A DNA stretch of 60,435 nucleotides from JAWKTM01 sp041399085 (GTDB lineage Bacteria > Planctomycetota > Planctomycetia > Pirellulales > Pirellulaceae): contig JAWKTM010000043.1 of NCBI GenBank assembly GCA_041399085.1, forward strand, positions 1 to 60,435, in the 5' to 3' direction. Of this stretch, positions 7,009-17,541 are shown one piece after another. Every line of letters begins with the position of its first letter. Within the stretch, counting starts at the first letter, position 1. The notes beneath the pieces were generated by a model. It did no database searches and was not told the DNA's origin. It saw only the letters and a list, made by a program, of their open reading frames with translations. The position numbers and the translations under genes are program-made.

Positions 7009-9825
7009 TCAAAAATCTCGCGGGCCTTTCGAGTTGGTCGCACGAGGTTTCGGTGACTCGCTCTCCGCGGGCTTCGCTTCTGACTTGCCATCGCCCGACG
7101 GCTTCGACCCGCCGCCGAACAAATTGAAGTTGAACAACGGCAACGCGGGCTTCGGCTCGCTCGGCTTTCGCTGCATGTCCAACTCGGCGTGAACAAACAG
7201 CCGATCGGCCTCCTTCGTCAGCCCGGCATCGAGCCCGCGGAACCATTCGAGCAACGTCGCCTGATAGTCGGCCACCGGCGATTCGCCATTCGGCCCCGGC
7301 AGCCAAGCGGTCGAACGCCAGATTTCCGCGCCACCTTCCAACGCCACCAGTTCATATTCGCCTCCGAGCGGACAGATCAGCTTCGCCCCCAAGAGTTGTT
7401 CGGCGGTCTCTTTTGCTTCGGCCGCCGGCACGCCCAATTGCGACGTGAGCGTATGCATCAATTGAACATTTCCCGCCGACGCCTGCGAAGCTCGCTCGAA
7501 CAGCATGGCGTTGACCCACGCGGATAACTGCGAAGTCGACAAGTCGCCGACATGCAATCGGATTTGAGCCGCGTTCTCGGCCGGCACGGGGTCCAGATAA
7601 TCCGTCACATGAGCCAACACATCGCGGTTGAACGACAGCACCGAAAAGCCCTCGAATTGCCGCCGCCACAATCCCAGCGGCAATTGCGAGAAGCCATAAA
7701 TGTCGGGCTCGCCAGCCAATCCCAGCGGCAGCCAATCGAGAAAGCCGGGCTTGGGCCACGCGCCCAAATAACCGGGCGTCGTCTGCAACATCCGCAACGT
7801 CTTCAGCAAGCCACCCGGCTTCAAATCCGTGGCGGGCACCGAATCTTGAATGCCCAGAAACAGATGATGCGGCGGCACGTTTGGCGACAGCAAACCGCCG
7901 CGAACCGACGCCTGCAGTGAGATGATGTCGCCCGGCGCGGTTGTGATCCGCTCGTTTGTCGGCGGTCCCAGCAACGACATGATCCAGCCATATTTTTGCT
8001 CGGCGAACGGAGCCACGTTGGCGTCGATCACCAGCCGTTCGAGGCCCTTGTCGGCGCCGTCTTGCTCCAGCGAATATCGACGAATGCCGACGACCAACGG
8101 ATCCATCTGCTGCCAGTTCTCGCGATAAAACTGAGCTCGCTGGGCATAGTTGAACGCTTCGTCCCGCGTGACGGCGGTCAGCTCGACATCGGGGATCGGC
8201 AGAAAGCTGCCTCGCGCTCCTCGCCGCGAATCCAGAATCGTGTCGCCCGCTTCGATCGGGCCGCTGCCATCCGGCCGCCGTCCAAATTCTCGTGGCAGAA
8301 AGCCGCCCGCGACCAACTCGTCGATCGACTGAGCGGGCGAGCCTTCGTTGCGGGCGGTCAATCGCGCCAATCGCAACAGCTCGATGTCCGCTTCGGCTTT
8401 CATTCGCCGCGTCAATTCAATCTGATACTGCGGACTCACCAATCCGCGAAAGAAGGCCGACGGCAGATAGATGAAGATCGTGTCTTCGCGTTCGAGCGGC
8501 ATGTAGGCTCGCGTGTAAACATACTCGGGCGTCTGAGCCAGCGACTGCTCGCCGTCGATCACCGCGTAGAACCGCTCGACAATGGCGCGCGACGAAGTAA
8601 TCAGCCGATAGTTTTCGTGAGCCGCGAAGAACGAGCGAATGCGATTGTCGGGCGTCGACAGCAAACTAACCTTTCGGCCAGCGATCTCGATCGACTGCTC
8701 CGTCGCGCCGTTTTCCTTTTCGCGAGCCAACACGGCCGCCCGTTCCTGCTGGACCGAAGTCTGGAACAGAAACGCGTTCTTCGCCTCGAACAACAGCCCG
8801 AAGGCGGCTCCGCTATTGAAGAACGTATCACGTCCGATCAACGCCAGATCGTTGACCACTTGATCGCCGACCAACTCGCTCAGCTCGTTGTACTTCACGG
8901 CCAACTGCCGCTCGATCCCCGCCGTCATTTGGCGATCGAGCCCACGGCCCGCGATCATGTTGGCCAAGTCGCCGCCGTAATCGCGCGTCAGACGATTCAT
9001 CCACAAGTAGTTCGAGAACTTGCCGAAGCGAATGTAGAAACACTCGGGCGGAACGAGCGCGGCAATCGGCTCGATCGCCACCTGCTCGTTCACTTCGATC
9101 GCCGGTTGTTGCCACAGCACGTCGTCCGGCACCGGCTGGTCGGCCAGTTGGCCCAAGTCGCTTTGGCCGAGCATCGTTTCGCGAATCACTTGCATGTGCA
9201 ACGATTCCGCGCCGGCCAACAGCTCCAGCGTCTTCAACGCTTCATGCTGCGTATCGTTGCCGCCGCGTCGTTGCAGCAGCGGCGTCTCCAATCCCAGCCG
9301 GCCCGCCAGCATGCTGGAAAGGTAAGTCTCGACCAGCGGCGGGTAGTCCCCCTCGCTGGCTCGCTGTTGCGAAGCGGCGTGATACTGACGCCACCATTGG
9401 CCGAGCAACCGATCATCCGCTCGGCGATTCGGCAACTGTGGTCGCAGCGTAAACGCCACGGGCGCAGGCGTATGGACCGTCAAGTTCAACGGCTCGTCGC
9501 CAACGAACAGAAACGACACGGTCACCTCGCGCGGCGGCAAGTTCTCGATGCCCGCGCCCAGCAGTTGTCCGAGCACTCGACGAGCCGCTCCGCCTGCCTG
9601 AAATACCGGATAGAGCGCCCGGCCATTCGCCTCTGAGAGCGAAAACAGCTCGGGATCGATCGGCGTCACTCCCGACAACGGCACCGAAACGCTGGCGATA
9701 CCGAACGGGCGCCCCACGACGGCTTGCCCTGCCACCGGCGCGGCCGTGGCATCTGCGGCGGTCGAGCTCGCGATTCCCGCCACGGCCAACATCAAGGTCG
9801 CGGCCCACTTAGGTTTTGCCAGCAT
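7009..9825 (-). CDS. Large exported protein of unknown function
   Basis: A 938-residue protein beginning MLAKPKWAATLMLAVAG, a signal peptide probably cleaved near the SSTAADATAAP region. No known domain was recognised. The body is a long globular sequence without transmembrane segments; it has FFNSGAAFGLLFEAKNAFLF in the middle and a low-complexity Lys/Ser/Pro/Glu tail after FNFNLFGGGSKPS. The start at 9825 is preferred over 9942 because GGAG lies eight bases upstream and the signal peptide then comes first. It probably sits in the periplasm or envelope. It converges with the acyl-CoA synthetase and shares its strand with nadD, 162 bases upstream. Confidence 0.75.
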   Translation of the reverse strand: MLAKPKWAATLMLAVAGIASSTAADATAAPVAGQAVVGRPFGIASVSVPLSGVTPIDPELFSLSEANGRALYPVFQAGGAARRVLGQLLGAGIENLPPREVTVSFLFVGDEPLNLTVHTPAPVAFTLRPQLPNRRADDRLLGQWWRQYHAASQQRASEGDYPPLVETYLSSMLAGRLGLETPLLQRRGGNDTQHEALKTLELLAGAESLHMQVIRETMLGQSDLGQLADQPVPDDVLWQQPAIEVNEQVAIEPIAALVPPECFYIRFGKFSNYLWMNRLTRDYGGDLANMIAGRGLDRQMTAGIERQLAVKYNELSELVGDQVVNDLALIGRDTFFNSGAAFGLLFEAKNAFLFQTSVQQERAAVLAREKENGATEQSIEIAGRKVSLLSTPDNRIRSFFAAHENYRLITSSRAIVERFYAVIDGEQSLAQTPEYVYTRAYMPLEREDTIFIYLPSAFFRGLVSPQYQIELTRRMKAEADIELLRLARLTARNEGSPAQSIDELVAGGFLPREFGRRPDGSGPIEAGDTILDSRRGARGSFLPIPDVELTAVTRDEAFNYAQRAQFYRENWQQMDPLVVGIRRYSLEQDGADKGLERLVIDANVAPFAEQKYGWIMSLLGPPTNERITTAPGDIISLQASVRGGLLSPNVPPHHLFLGIQDSVPATDLKPGGLLKTLRMLQTTPGYLGAWPKPGFLDWLPLGLAGEPDIYGFSQLPLGLWRRQFEGFSVLSFNRDVLAHVTDYLDPVPAENAAQIRLHVGDLSTSQLSAWVNAMLFERASQASAGNVQLMHTLTSQLGVPAAEAKETAEQLLGAKLICPLGGEYELVALEGGAEIWRSTAWLPGPNGESPVADYQATLLEWFRGLDAGLTKEADRLFVHAELDMQRKPSEPKPALPLFNFNLFGGGSKPSGDGKSEAKPAESESPKPRATNSKGPRDF

Positions 9826-9986
9826 CTTTTCCGCTCCGAGTCGATCGTTCGAGTGAGTGAGTTCGAGGTTCGTTGTTTCGCCTGGATCGAGCCGATTTCG
9901 CCGCGAATCCGATGCCGCCGTGGCTTTCAACGGTTGCGGCAAATTATAGTCGCACCGCTATCGACTTGCCGCCATCTGCTCGTCGG

Positions 9987-10592
9987 CTACCGATACAGCC
10001 GCTGTGCTTCGATGTACGCTTCGACGGCTCGCGGCGTTCGGAATCGCAGGCTGTGGCCGGCGGCGGCTCGCTCGCGCAGCTCGGTGCTGCTCAATCCGAT
10101 TTGCGGCATGTCGACCAGCGAGCGCTCGACCCGCGCGATTTCGTCCGCCTCCATCAGCTCCGACAGGACCGACAAATCGGGCCGAGGCGAACCCGGTCGG
10201 CAAACGACCAGCGGCGTCGCCAGTTGGCAAACTCGTTGCGGCTCGCGCCAAGTCGGCAGATCGGCCAGCGAGTCGGCGCCCATCAGGAAGAATAGGTCAT
10301 CGTCCGGCCGCGCTTCCCGGACCGCGGCGAGCGTGTCGACCGTGTAGCTGACGCCGCCCCGATCGATTTCCAGTGACGACACGCGAAACGCCGCGTGCCC
10401 GCCAATCGCCAATTGAAGCATCTCGATTCGAGCGGCGGGCGACGCGAGACGGCCCGGCTGCTTGTGCGGTGGCGTCGCGGCCGGCACAAACCAAACTTCG
10501 TCCAGATTCGCTTGCTCCCGACAACATTCGGCCAGCAACAGATGCCCGTAATGCACCGGGTCGAAAGAGCCGCCGTAGATGCCGAGTCGCAT
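9987..10592 (-). CDS. nadD: Nicotinate-nucleotide adenylyltransferase
   Basis: Transfers AMP from ATP to nicotinate mononucleotide to make deamido-NAD, in the cytosol (NAD synthesis). It has 201 residues, the usual length. The N-terminus MRLGIYGGSFDPVHYGHLLL holds the nucleotidyltransferase GSFDPxHxGH signature. VSYTVDTL, FFLMGADSLADLPTW and the C-terminal LSSTELRERAAAG (the ISSTxIR motif) are all present. The ATG at 10592 is chosen because it places the Rossmann strand at the start; a longer in-frame start at 10631 adds an unlikely extension. Confidence 0.95.
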   Translation of the reverse strand: MRLGIYGGSFDPVHYGHLLLAECCREQANLDEVWFVPAATPPHKQPGRLASPAARIEMLQLAIGGHAAFRVSSLEIDRGGVSYTVDTLAAVREARPDDDLFFLMGADSLADLPTWREPQRVCQLATPLVVCRPGSPRPDLSVLSELMEADEIARVERSLVDMPQIGLSSTELRERAAAGHSLRFRTPRAVEAYIEAQRLYR

Positions 10593-10759
10593 TGCCTCAC
10601 CGCTTTCGTTCGGGCCGCACGTCTGTCTCAACTCCGGCGAAGCATCTTATCGAGCTTGTCCCGGCAAGTCATGCCCGCGTGGTTCGCCCGGCAGCGGTTC
10701 GCTATCGTAAGCCAGTTCCCATCCCGTAGCCGCTCAAGTCCCGCGATCGGATCCCGCTC

Positions 10760-11395
10760 ATGTCCACCGCCGCCAAGCCGCTCAAACTGGCCGTCCTCAT
10801 TTCTGGCGGCGGCACCACGCTGAAGAATTTGCTGGACAAGATCGCCGCCAGCGAATTGGAAGCAGAGATCCGGTTGGTGGTTTCCAGCAATGCCGAAGCC
10901 GGCGGTCTGGAGTTCGCTCGGCAAGCGAACGTGCCGACCTTGGTGGTCGACCGGCGAAATTGCGCGACGGCCGAGGATTTTTCCCGAGCGATTTTCGATC
11001 CGTGTCGCCAAGCCGGCGTCGATTTCGTGGTGATGGGAGGCTTTCTGAAGTTGGTGCCAATTCCGCCAGATTTCGAGCAGCGAGTGGTCAATATCCACCC
11101 CAGCTTGATTCCTTCCTTCTGCGGCAAGGGGTTTTACGGCCCACGAGTGCATCAAGCCGTGCTCGACTACGGTGCGAAGATTACCGGCTGCACGATCCAT
11201 TTCGTCGACAACGAATACGATCGCGGCCCGATCATCTTGCAGCGATCCGTGCCAGTTCTGGACAGCGACACGGCCGAAACATTGGCCCATCGCGTCTTTG
11301 AAGCCGAATGCGAAGCGTATCCCGAAGCCCTACGACAACTGGCGACCGGCGACTGGGAGCTAGTGGGGCGGCGTGTGCTGTTTGCAACAGATTGA
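10760..11395 (+). CDS. purN: Phosphoribosylglycinamide formyltransferase
   Basis: Third step of purine synthesis: transfers formyl from 10-formyltetrahydrofolate to GAR. It has 211 residues. It shows LAVLISGGGTTLKNLL (phosphate-binding loop), GGFLKLVP, and the catalytic VVNIHPSLIPSFCGKGFYG with the Asn and His of the family. The catalytic Asp is in NEYDRGPIIL. It is divergent from nadD, 167 bases away, and that spacer probably holds both promoters. It lies upstream of the BMC operon on the same strand but is separated from it by 289 bases, so it is probably independent. Confidence 0.95.
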   Translation: MSTAAKPLKLAVLISGGGTTLKNLLDKIAASELEAEIRLVVSSNAEAGGLEFARQANVPTLVVDRRNCATAEDFSRAIFDPCRQAGVDFVVMGGFLKLVPIPPDFEQRVVNIHPSLIPSFCGKGFYGPRVHQAVLDYGAKITGCTIHFVDNEYDRGPIILQRSVPVLDSDTAETLAHRVFEAECEAYPEALRQLATGDWELVGRRVLFATD

Positions 11396-11603
11396 CAGTT
11401 TTCTGTCACGATCCGACGATTTCCAGTGATTTGATGCAGGGCGACTGGACTGCGAAGCCCCGCTGCGGACCTTGCCTTCGCGGCGAATCGCCGTTTTCCT
11501 CGAAATATCCGTTTCACCGAAGAATCTGACTCAACGACACTGGCATCGCCGAGCTTCCGTGTTTAATGCCATGTGAAGATCGAGAAACTTCGTCAAGTAG
11601 GCA

Positions 11604-11632
11604 ATTGACGACTGCTCGCTGAGCGTGCATAC
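11604..11632 (+). promoter_or_regulatory. Candidate promoter of the BMC operon
   Basis: In the 289-base spacer between purN and the DeoR-PduL gene. TTGACG at 11604-11609 is followed after 17 bases by CATACT at 11627-11632, which fits a sigma-70 type promoter 53 bases before the ATG. A second AT-rich CATAAT lies at 11649-11654 without a well-spaced -35. The encoded DeoR protein would be expected to bind nearby, but no clear operator palindrome was identified. Confidence 0.4.
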
Positions 11633-11684
11633 TTGTGCGTGAAATCTTTCATAATCTATCACCTTCGGCAGGGAAGCGAGCAGG

Positions 11685-13304
<1,620 letters not shown>

Positions 13305-13395
13305 CACGCGGAGCGGCTGACGTGGCTTGACGTAGTTTCAACCGCGTAACGTATTACGGTTTATATCTGATTTCCCACTTCTGGAGTCTCACAGT

Positions 13396-13704
13396 ATGGC
13401 TAAAGCAAGACCAATGGAAGCGCTCGGCATGATCGAGACCAAGGGTTTTGTGACCTTGGTTGAAGCGACCGACGCAATGTTGAAGTCGGCCAATGTTCAA
13501 TTCATGGGCTGGGACAAAGTCGGCAGCGGTCTGGTTACCGCCTTTGTGACCGGCGACGTCGCGGCGGTGAAGGCTGCTACGGATGCCGGCGCCACGGCGG
13601 CAGCCCGTCTAGGCGAGGTTGTCAGCGTCCAAGTCATTCCACGGCCGCATGAAGATTTGGGCGTGGTGCTGCCAGGCACGAGCAAGTCGGGCGGCGCGGA
13701 GTAA
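13396..13704 (+). CDS. BMC-H microcompartment shell protein (first copy)
   Basis: Hexameric shell tile of the microcompartment, 102 residues, single BMC fold (pfam00936 type). The start MAKARPMEALGMIETKGFVTLVEATDAMLKSANV is, in its conserved part, the standard BMC-H beginning. GSGLVTAFVTGDVAAVKAATDAG matches the pore-side and second half of the fold. The C-terminal tail after VIPRPHEDL is a short extension. A possible promoter (TTGACG at 13327, TATTAC at 13352) lies in the 91-base gap after the PduL frame, which would let shell genes be expressed above the regulator; this is weak evidence. Confidence 0.96.
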   Translation: MAKARPMEALGMIETKGFVTLVEATDAMLKSANVQFMGWDKVGSGLVTAFVTGDVAAVKAATDAGATAAARLGEVVSVQVIPRPHEDLGVVLPGTSKSGGAE

Positions 13705-13784
13705 GACGCGATCACCTGGTTGATTCTCACAACATGCAGCGCAGAGTTAGTTCCCGAAACATCTCATCCCAAGGTAATAGGTTT

Positions 13785-14054
13785 ATGGATAACGCAATTG
13801 GATTGGTAGAAACCAAAGGTTTGGTCGGCTCGATCGAAGCCGCGGACGCCATGGCCAAGGCGGCCAACGTGCAGATTGTGAAACGAATTGGAATCGGCGG
13901 CGCCTTTGTGGCGATCGTTGTCCGCGGTGACGTGGGCAGCGTGCGAGCGGCCGTTGAGGCTGGCGCGAACGCCGCGAATCAAGTGGGCGAACTGGTTGCC
14001 AGCCACGTGATTCCCCGTCCCGCGGCCGGTCTGGTCGAGGCTTTTATCGGCTAG
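13785..14054 (+). CDS. BMC-H microcompartment shell protein (second copy)
   Basis: Second single-domain BMC-H tile, 89 residues, paralogous to the upstream one. It starts MDNAIGLVETKGLVGSIEAA and continues GGAFVAIVVRGDVGSVRAAVEAGANAA in conserved register, with the ending VIPRPAAGL. The ATG at 13785 is chosen over 13734 because it aligns with the BMC fold and AAGG lies ten bases upstream. Planctomycete BMC loci typically carry two BMC-H and three BMC-P proteins and no BMC-T, exactly as seen here. Its pore residues differ from the first copy (KRIGIGGA versus DKVGSGLV), so the two may conduct different metabolites. Confidence 0.96.
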   Translation: MDNAIGLVETKGLVGSIEAADAMAKAANVQIVKRIGIGGAFVAIVVRGDVGSVRAAVEAGANAANQVGELVASHVIPRPAAGLVEAFIG

Positions 14055-14101
14055 TCCCCAACGCGGAAGTGGGACACGCTCACGTGAAGGAGTCGCAAAC
14101 G

Positions 14102-15286
14102 ATGAAGATTCTGGTCGCCAATCTCGGTTCAACGAGCTTCAAGTACCGGCTGTTCGATATGTCCGCCGAGCGTCAACTCGCGCGCGGTGGAATTGAACGT
14201 ATTGGCTCGCCGGAAAGCCAATGCTTCGTTGAAATCGGCGGAAGACGCCAGGAGATGACAGCCCACATTCCGGATCATGCGGTGGCGGTTGAGCAATGTT
14301 TGGCCCAACTTTCCGCACCCGACAATGGTTGTTTGAGCGACCCGAGCGAAGTGTCGGCGATCGGCTTTAAGGCGGTGCACGGCGGTCGCGTGAGCGGCGT
14401 GCAGCGAGTGACGGAGGATGTGCTGGCGGCGATGGAGCAAATGAATCAAGTCGCCCCGGCTCATAATCCACCCTATATCGCGGCCATGCGTTTGCTGGCG
14501 GAGCGTCTGCCTCGGATTCCGCTAGTGGCGGCGTTCGAGACCGGATTTCACGCTACCGTTCCCGATCGGTTGCGATACTATGCCATTCCCAAGGAATGGG
14601 GCGACCGTTTGCACATCAAGCGCTGGGGATTTCACGGAGCAAGTCATCGCTATATTGGCTACCGGATGGCCGCCCTATTGGGACGCGAGGACGCTCGAGT
14701 GATTTCCTGCCACCTCGGTGGATCGAATAGCCTTTGCGCTATTCGCGGCGGACAAAGCGTGGCCACGTCGATGGGTATGAGTCCCCAAACGGGATTGCCT
14801 CATAACAATCGTGTGGGAGACTTTGACCCATTCTCCCTGCCCGTAATCATGCAAGCGACGGGCAAGACGCTGGACGAAGTGTTGCATGATCTGGCCGAGA
14901 ATAGTGGCTTATTAGGACTGAGCGGCGTGAGCGGCGATGTCCGAGACTTGGAGCAAGCCGCCGCGACCGGCAACGGCAACGCGAACTTGGCGCTGGATAT
15001 GTTCGCCACCGAAATTCGCCGTCATCTAGGCGGTATGTTGGTAGAGCTGGGCGGCGCCGATGCGATTGTGTTCACTGGCGGAATTGGTGAAAACAGCGTC
15101 CGCATCCGAAGCTCCGTGTGTCACAATCTCGATGGATTGGGAATCATTTTGGACCCAGAACTCAACATGGCCGCCCGAGGCGAAATGAAAATTAGCCAAT
15201 CGAGCAGCCCGACGGAAATTTGGATTGTTCCTACTAACGAAGAGCTGATCGTGGCTCGGCAAGCCAAGCAGTTGCTGGAAGGGTAA
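14102..15286 (+). CDS. Acetate/propionate kinase family enzyme
   Basis: Converts acyl-phosphate and ADP to the free acid and ATP; here expected to act on lactyl-phosphate made by PduL. It has 394 residues, normal for AckA. Motifs: NLGSTSFK at the start, GFKAVHGG, HNPPYIAAM, WGFHGASHRYI (catalytic FHGxSH), HLGGSN, RVGDFDP and FTGGIGENS. The segment HLGGSNSLCAI differs from the usual HLGNGAS, and SPQTGLPHNN replaces the usual TPLEGLMMGT, so this is a divergent, BMC-type kinase. GAAGGAG lies nine bases before the ATG. It has no encapsulation helix, so it probably works outside the shell. Confidence 0.92.
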   Translation: MKILVANLGSTSFKYRLFDMSAERQLARGGIERIGSPESQCFVEIGGRRQEMTAHIPDHAVAVEQCLAQLSAPDNGCLSDPSEVSAIGFKAVHGGRVSGVQRVTEDVLAAMEQMNQVAPAHNPPYIAAMRLLAERLPRIPLVAAFETGFHATVPDRLRYYAIPKEWGDRLHIKRWGFHGASHRYIGYRMAALLGREDARVISCHLGGSNSLCAIRGGQSVATSMGMSPQTGLPHNNRVGDFDPFSLPVIMQATGKTLDEVLHDLAENSGLLGLSGVSGDVRDLEQAAATGNGNANLALDMFATEIRRHLGGMLVELGGADAIVFTGGIGENSVRIRSSVCHNLDGLGIILDPELNMAARGEMKISQSSSPTEIWIVPTNEELIVARQAKQLLEG

Positions 15287-15290
15287 TCGC

Positions 15291-15602
15291 ATGTTTGTCG
15301 CGAAAGTCACGGGCTCGTTGGTTTCCACACAAAAAGTGGAGACCATGGTGGGACACAAGTTGTTAATTGTGGAGCCTTACCGACTGGAACCCGAGCAACG
15401 TCGGTCGATCGTCACCACGGGCCGCACCTTCGTGGCCGTGGACACGGTGGGCGCCGGTGTTGGCGATTATGTACTTATTACCCAGGGCTCCAGTGCCCGC
15501 CTGACCCCACAAACCGGAAAAATGCCTGTTGACACGGTCATCATTGGAATCGTGGACAACATGCACGTTGATGGCAGCACCGTTTACTCGCGAGAAGAAT
15601 AG
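15291..15602 (+). CDS. BMC-P pentameric vertex protein (first copy)
   Basis: Pentamer that caps the shell vertices (EutN/CcmL, pfam03319 type), 103 residues. It starts MFVAKVTGSLVSTQKVETMVGHKLLIVEP, the standard order of the family, and has VDTVGAGVGDYVLITQGSSAR and a C-terminal IIGIVDNMHV. It begins four bases after the kinase stop, so translation is probably coupled. It is followed by a 238-base gap that contains an inverted repeat but no gene. Confidence 0.95.
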   Translation: MFVAKVTGSLVSTQKVETMVGHKLLIVEPYRLEPEQRRSIVTTGRTFVAVDTVGAGVGDYVLITQGSSARLTPQTGKMPVDTVIIGIVDNMHVDGSTVYSREE

Positions 15603-15666
15603 CCTCGGAGACAGCACATCGGCTGATCGTTCATTGCCCCTTCCGCCAGTTGCCCGTACGTGTGAC

Positions 15667-15747
15667 GAGCCAACCTAGCTCCTGCTGAGTTGCGTCTTGG
15701 ATTTGCACCATGAGTTTTCAGCAGTTCGGCAGGAGCTACGTTGGCTC
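15667..15747. repeat. Hairpin-forming inverted repeat inside the BMC operon
   Basis: Arms at 15667-15685 (GAGCCAACCTAGCTCCTGC) and 15729-15747 (GCAGGAGCTACGTTGGCTC) are complementary in 18 of 19 positions. The 43-base loop holds no gene. It sits in the 238-base gap between the first BMC-P and the aldehyde dehydrogenase, with no T-run on either side, so it is unlikely to be a simple terminator. It resembles an inserted REP/MITE-like element or an RNA processing site that could tune expression of downstream genes. Confidence 0.7.
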
Positions 15748-15840
15748 GCAAGACACATGACCTAGAGTTTTTCAGTATTCGTCGGATAAGAGACACGGCG
15801 TGGTATCGCCACCACATTGCCTCGAACCACACAAAATAAT

Positions 15841-17274
15841 ATGCAGATTAACGAAGCACTCATTCGTAGCGTTGTCGCCCAGGTATTGGCCGAAGTTGGC
15901 CAAGCGCCACCCGTAAACGGCCGATCCCATTCGGGAAAGAACGGCATCTTCACCGATGTCAACGAAGCCGTCTCGGCAGCTCGGACGGCGTTCGAGCAGC
16001 TTTCCGAGCGGGGCTTGGAGGACCGGCGACGCATTATCGATCACATCCGCCGTATTTCCATAGATCAATGTGTGGAATTGGGCACGATGGAAATGAATGA
16101 GACCAAGATTGGTCGCTTGGAACATAAGATCGAAAAACTCAAGACGTTGGGCGAGCGAACGCCGGGCGTCGAATTCCTGAAGACGGAAGCTTACAGCGGC
16201 GAGCACGGACTGGCCGTCATCGAACACGCCCCGTTCGGAGTGATCGGCGCGATTACTCCCGTAACGCATTCCTTGCCCACCATCACAGGCAACGCGGTCA
16301 GCATGATCGCGGCTGGCAACACTCTGGTTGTCAATCCTCACCCGAGCGGCAAACGTGTGGCGGTCGAAGGCGTGCGACGATTCAATCAGGCGATTCACCG
16401 TGACTTGGGGATCGACAATCTAATATGTGTGATTGCCGAACCGACCTTGGATTCGGCCAATGCGTTGTTTTCCCATCGCGGAATCAATCTAATATGTGTG
16501 ACGGGCGGACCGGCGGTTGCCAGGGCGGCGTTGAACAGCGGCAAACGAGCCATCGTGGCGGGACCGGGCAATCCGCCCGTGGTTGTCGATGAGACAGCCG
16601 ACTTGGATCGTGCCGCGCGGGCCATTATCCGTGGCGCCTCGTATGATAACAACCTGCTCTGCATTGCCGAAAAGGAAGTGTTCGTCGTCGATCAAGTCTT
16701 CGATGCGATGCTGGACGCGATGCGACGAGCGGGAGCCGCGCAGCTTTCGGATCGCGAAGTCGATGAACTAACGGCCAACGCGATGATCGAGGTGGGTGAC
16801 GCGGATCATCGCCACTTGGCGCCGTCGAAGGATTTTCTGGGACAAGACGCCTCGGTGTTGGCTCGCGGCGCTGGCCGGACGGTTTCCGAAGATACGGAGG
16901 TCGTGTTTGGCGAAGTCGACGAGACCAATCCATTTGTCTCTGTCGAGCAAATGATGCCCTTCCTGCCGTTCGTCCGTTGCCGCAATGTGGACGAGGCGAT
17001 TCAGAAGGCTCAGTACTATGAACACGGTTATCGCCACACGGCCATCATTCATTCCAACAGCGTTCGCAACATGACGAAGATGGGGCGAGCGATGGATACA
17101 ACATTGTTCGTGAAGAATGGACCTTGCATGGCTTCGTTGGGATTAGGCGGTGAAGGCTATCTGAGTTTCTCGATCGCGGGACCGACAGGCGAAGGCGTAA
17201 CAACGCCGCTAACATTCACTCGCGAGCGACGTTGCTCGATGATCGACGATTTGTGGGTGGTGGGAAAAGGCTAA
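15841..17274 (+). CDS. CoA-acylating aldehyde dehydrogenase with N-terminal encapsulation helix
   Basis: PduP/EutE-family enzyme, 477 residues: oxidises an aldehyde to acyl-CoA with NAD+, here probably lactaldehyde to lactyl-CoA inside the shell. The catalytic Cys is Cys274 in YDNNLLCIAEKEV. Cofactor-site segments include APFGVIGAITPVTH, NPHPSG and VTGGPAVARAAL. The start MQINEALIRSVVAQVLAEV is an amphipathic helix of the kind that targets cargo to the shell, separated by a Pro/Gly/Ser linker. The ATG at 15841 is preferred over 15817 because the helix begins there, although no strong ribosome-binding site is visible, which is unusual for this operon. Confidence 0.94.
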   Translation: MQINEALIRSVVAQVLAEVGQAPPVNGRSHSGKNGIFTDVNEAVSAARTAFEQLSERGLEDRRRIIDHIRRISIDQCVELGTMEMNETKIGRLEHKIEKLKTLGERTPGVEFLKTEAYSGEHGLAVIEHAPFGVIGAITPVTHSLPTITGNAVSMIAAGNTLVVNPHPSGKRVAVEGVRRFNQAIHRDLGIDNLICVIAEPTLDSANALFSHRGINLICVTGGPAVARAALNSGKRAIVAGPGNPPVVVDETADLDRAARAIIRGASYDNNLLCIAEKEVFVVDQVFDAMLDAMRRAGAAQLSDREVDELTANAMIEVGDADHRHLAPSKDFLGQDASVLARGAGRTVSEDTEVVFGEVDETNPFVSVEQMMPFLPFVRCRNVDEAIQKAQYYEHGYRHTAIIHSNSVRNMTKMGRAMDTTLFVKNGPCMASLGLGGEGYLSFSIAGPTGEGVTTPLTFTRERRCSMIDDLWVVGKG

Positions 17275-17283
17275 CGGTCCAAC

Positions 17284-17541
17284 ATGCAAATGGCAAAAGT
17301 AGTTGGCACGGCAACATCGACTGTCAAGCACGCTTCGATGCGAGGGCAGAAACTGCTAATTGTGCAACCACAACTCACCAATGGAAAACCGGACGGTGAT
17401 CCGCTACTGGCCATCGATGATGTGGGAGCCGGTGTGGGTGAAACAGTAATGATTACCAGCGACGGTCGACATGCCCGCGAGCTATTGCGAGTGGATGCCA
17501 CACCCGCACGCTGGACCGCGATTGGTATACAAGACGAATGA
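17284..17541 (+). CDS. BMC-P pentameric vertex protein (second copy)
   Basis: EutN/CcmL-type vertex protein of 85 residues, the shortest of the three. It has MAKVVGTATSTVKHASMRGQ, LLIVQPQL, AIDDVGAGVGETVMITSDG and the closing strand WTAIGIQDE. It starts nine bases after the aldehyde dehydrogenase stop, and its stop overlaps the next start (ATGA), so the three genes are tightly coupled. Three different BMC-P paralogues in one operon is the normal planctomycete arrangement. Confidence 0.94.
   Translation: MQMAKVVGTATSTVKHASMRGQKLLIVQPQLTNGKPDGDPLLAIDDVGAGVGETVMITSDGRHARELLRVDATPARWTAIGIQDE

Noticed and set aside
7996..9636. Long open frame opposite the 938-residue exported protein
   Set aside because: Composition is Arg/Gln-rich antisense sequence without signal, motif or ribosome-binding site; the opposite strand has a signal peptide and a good start.
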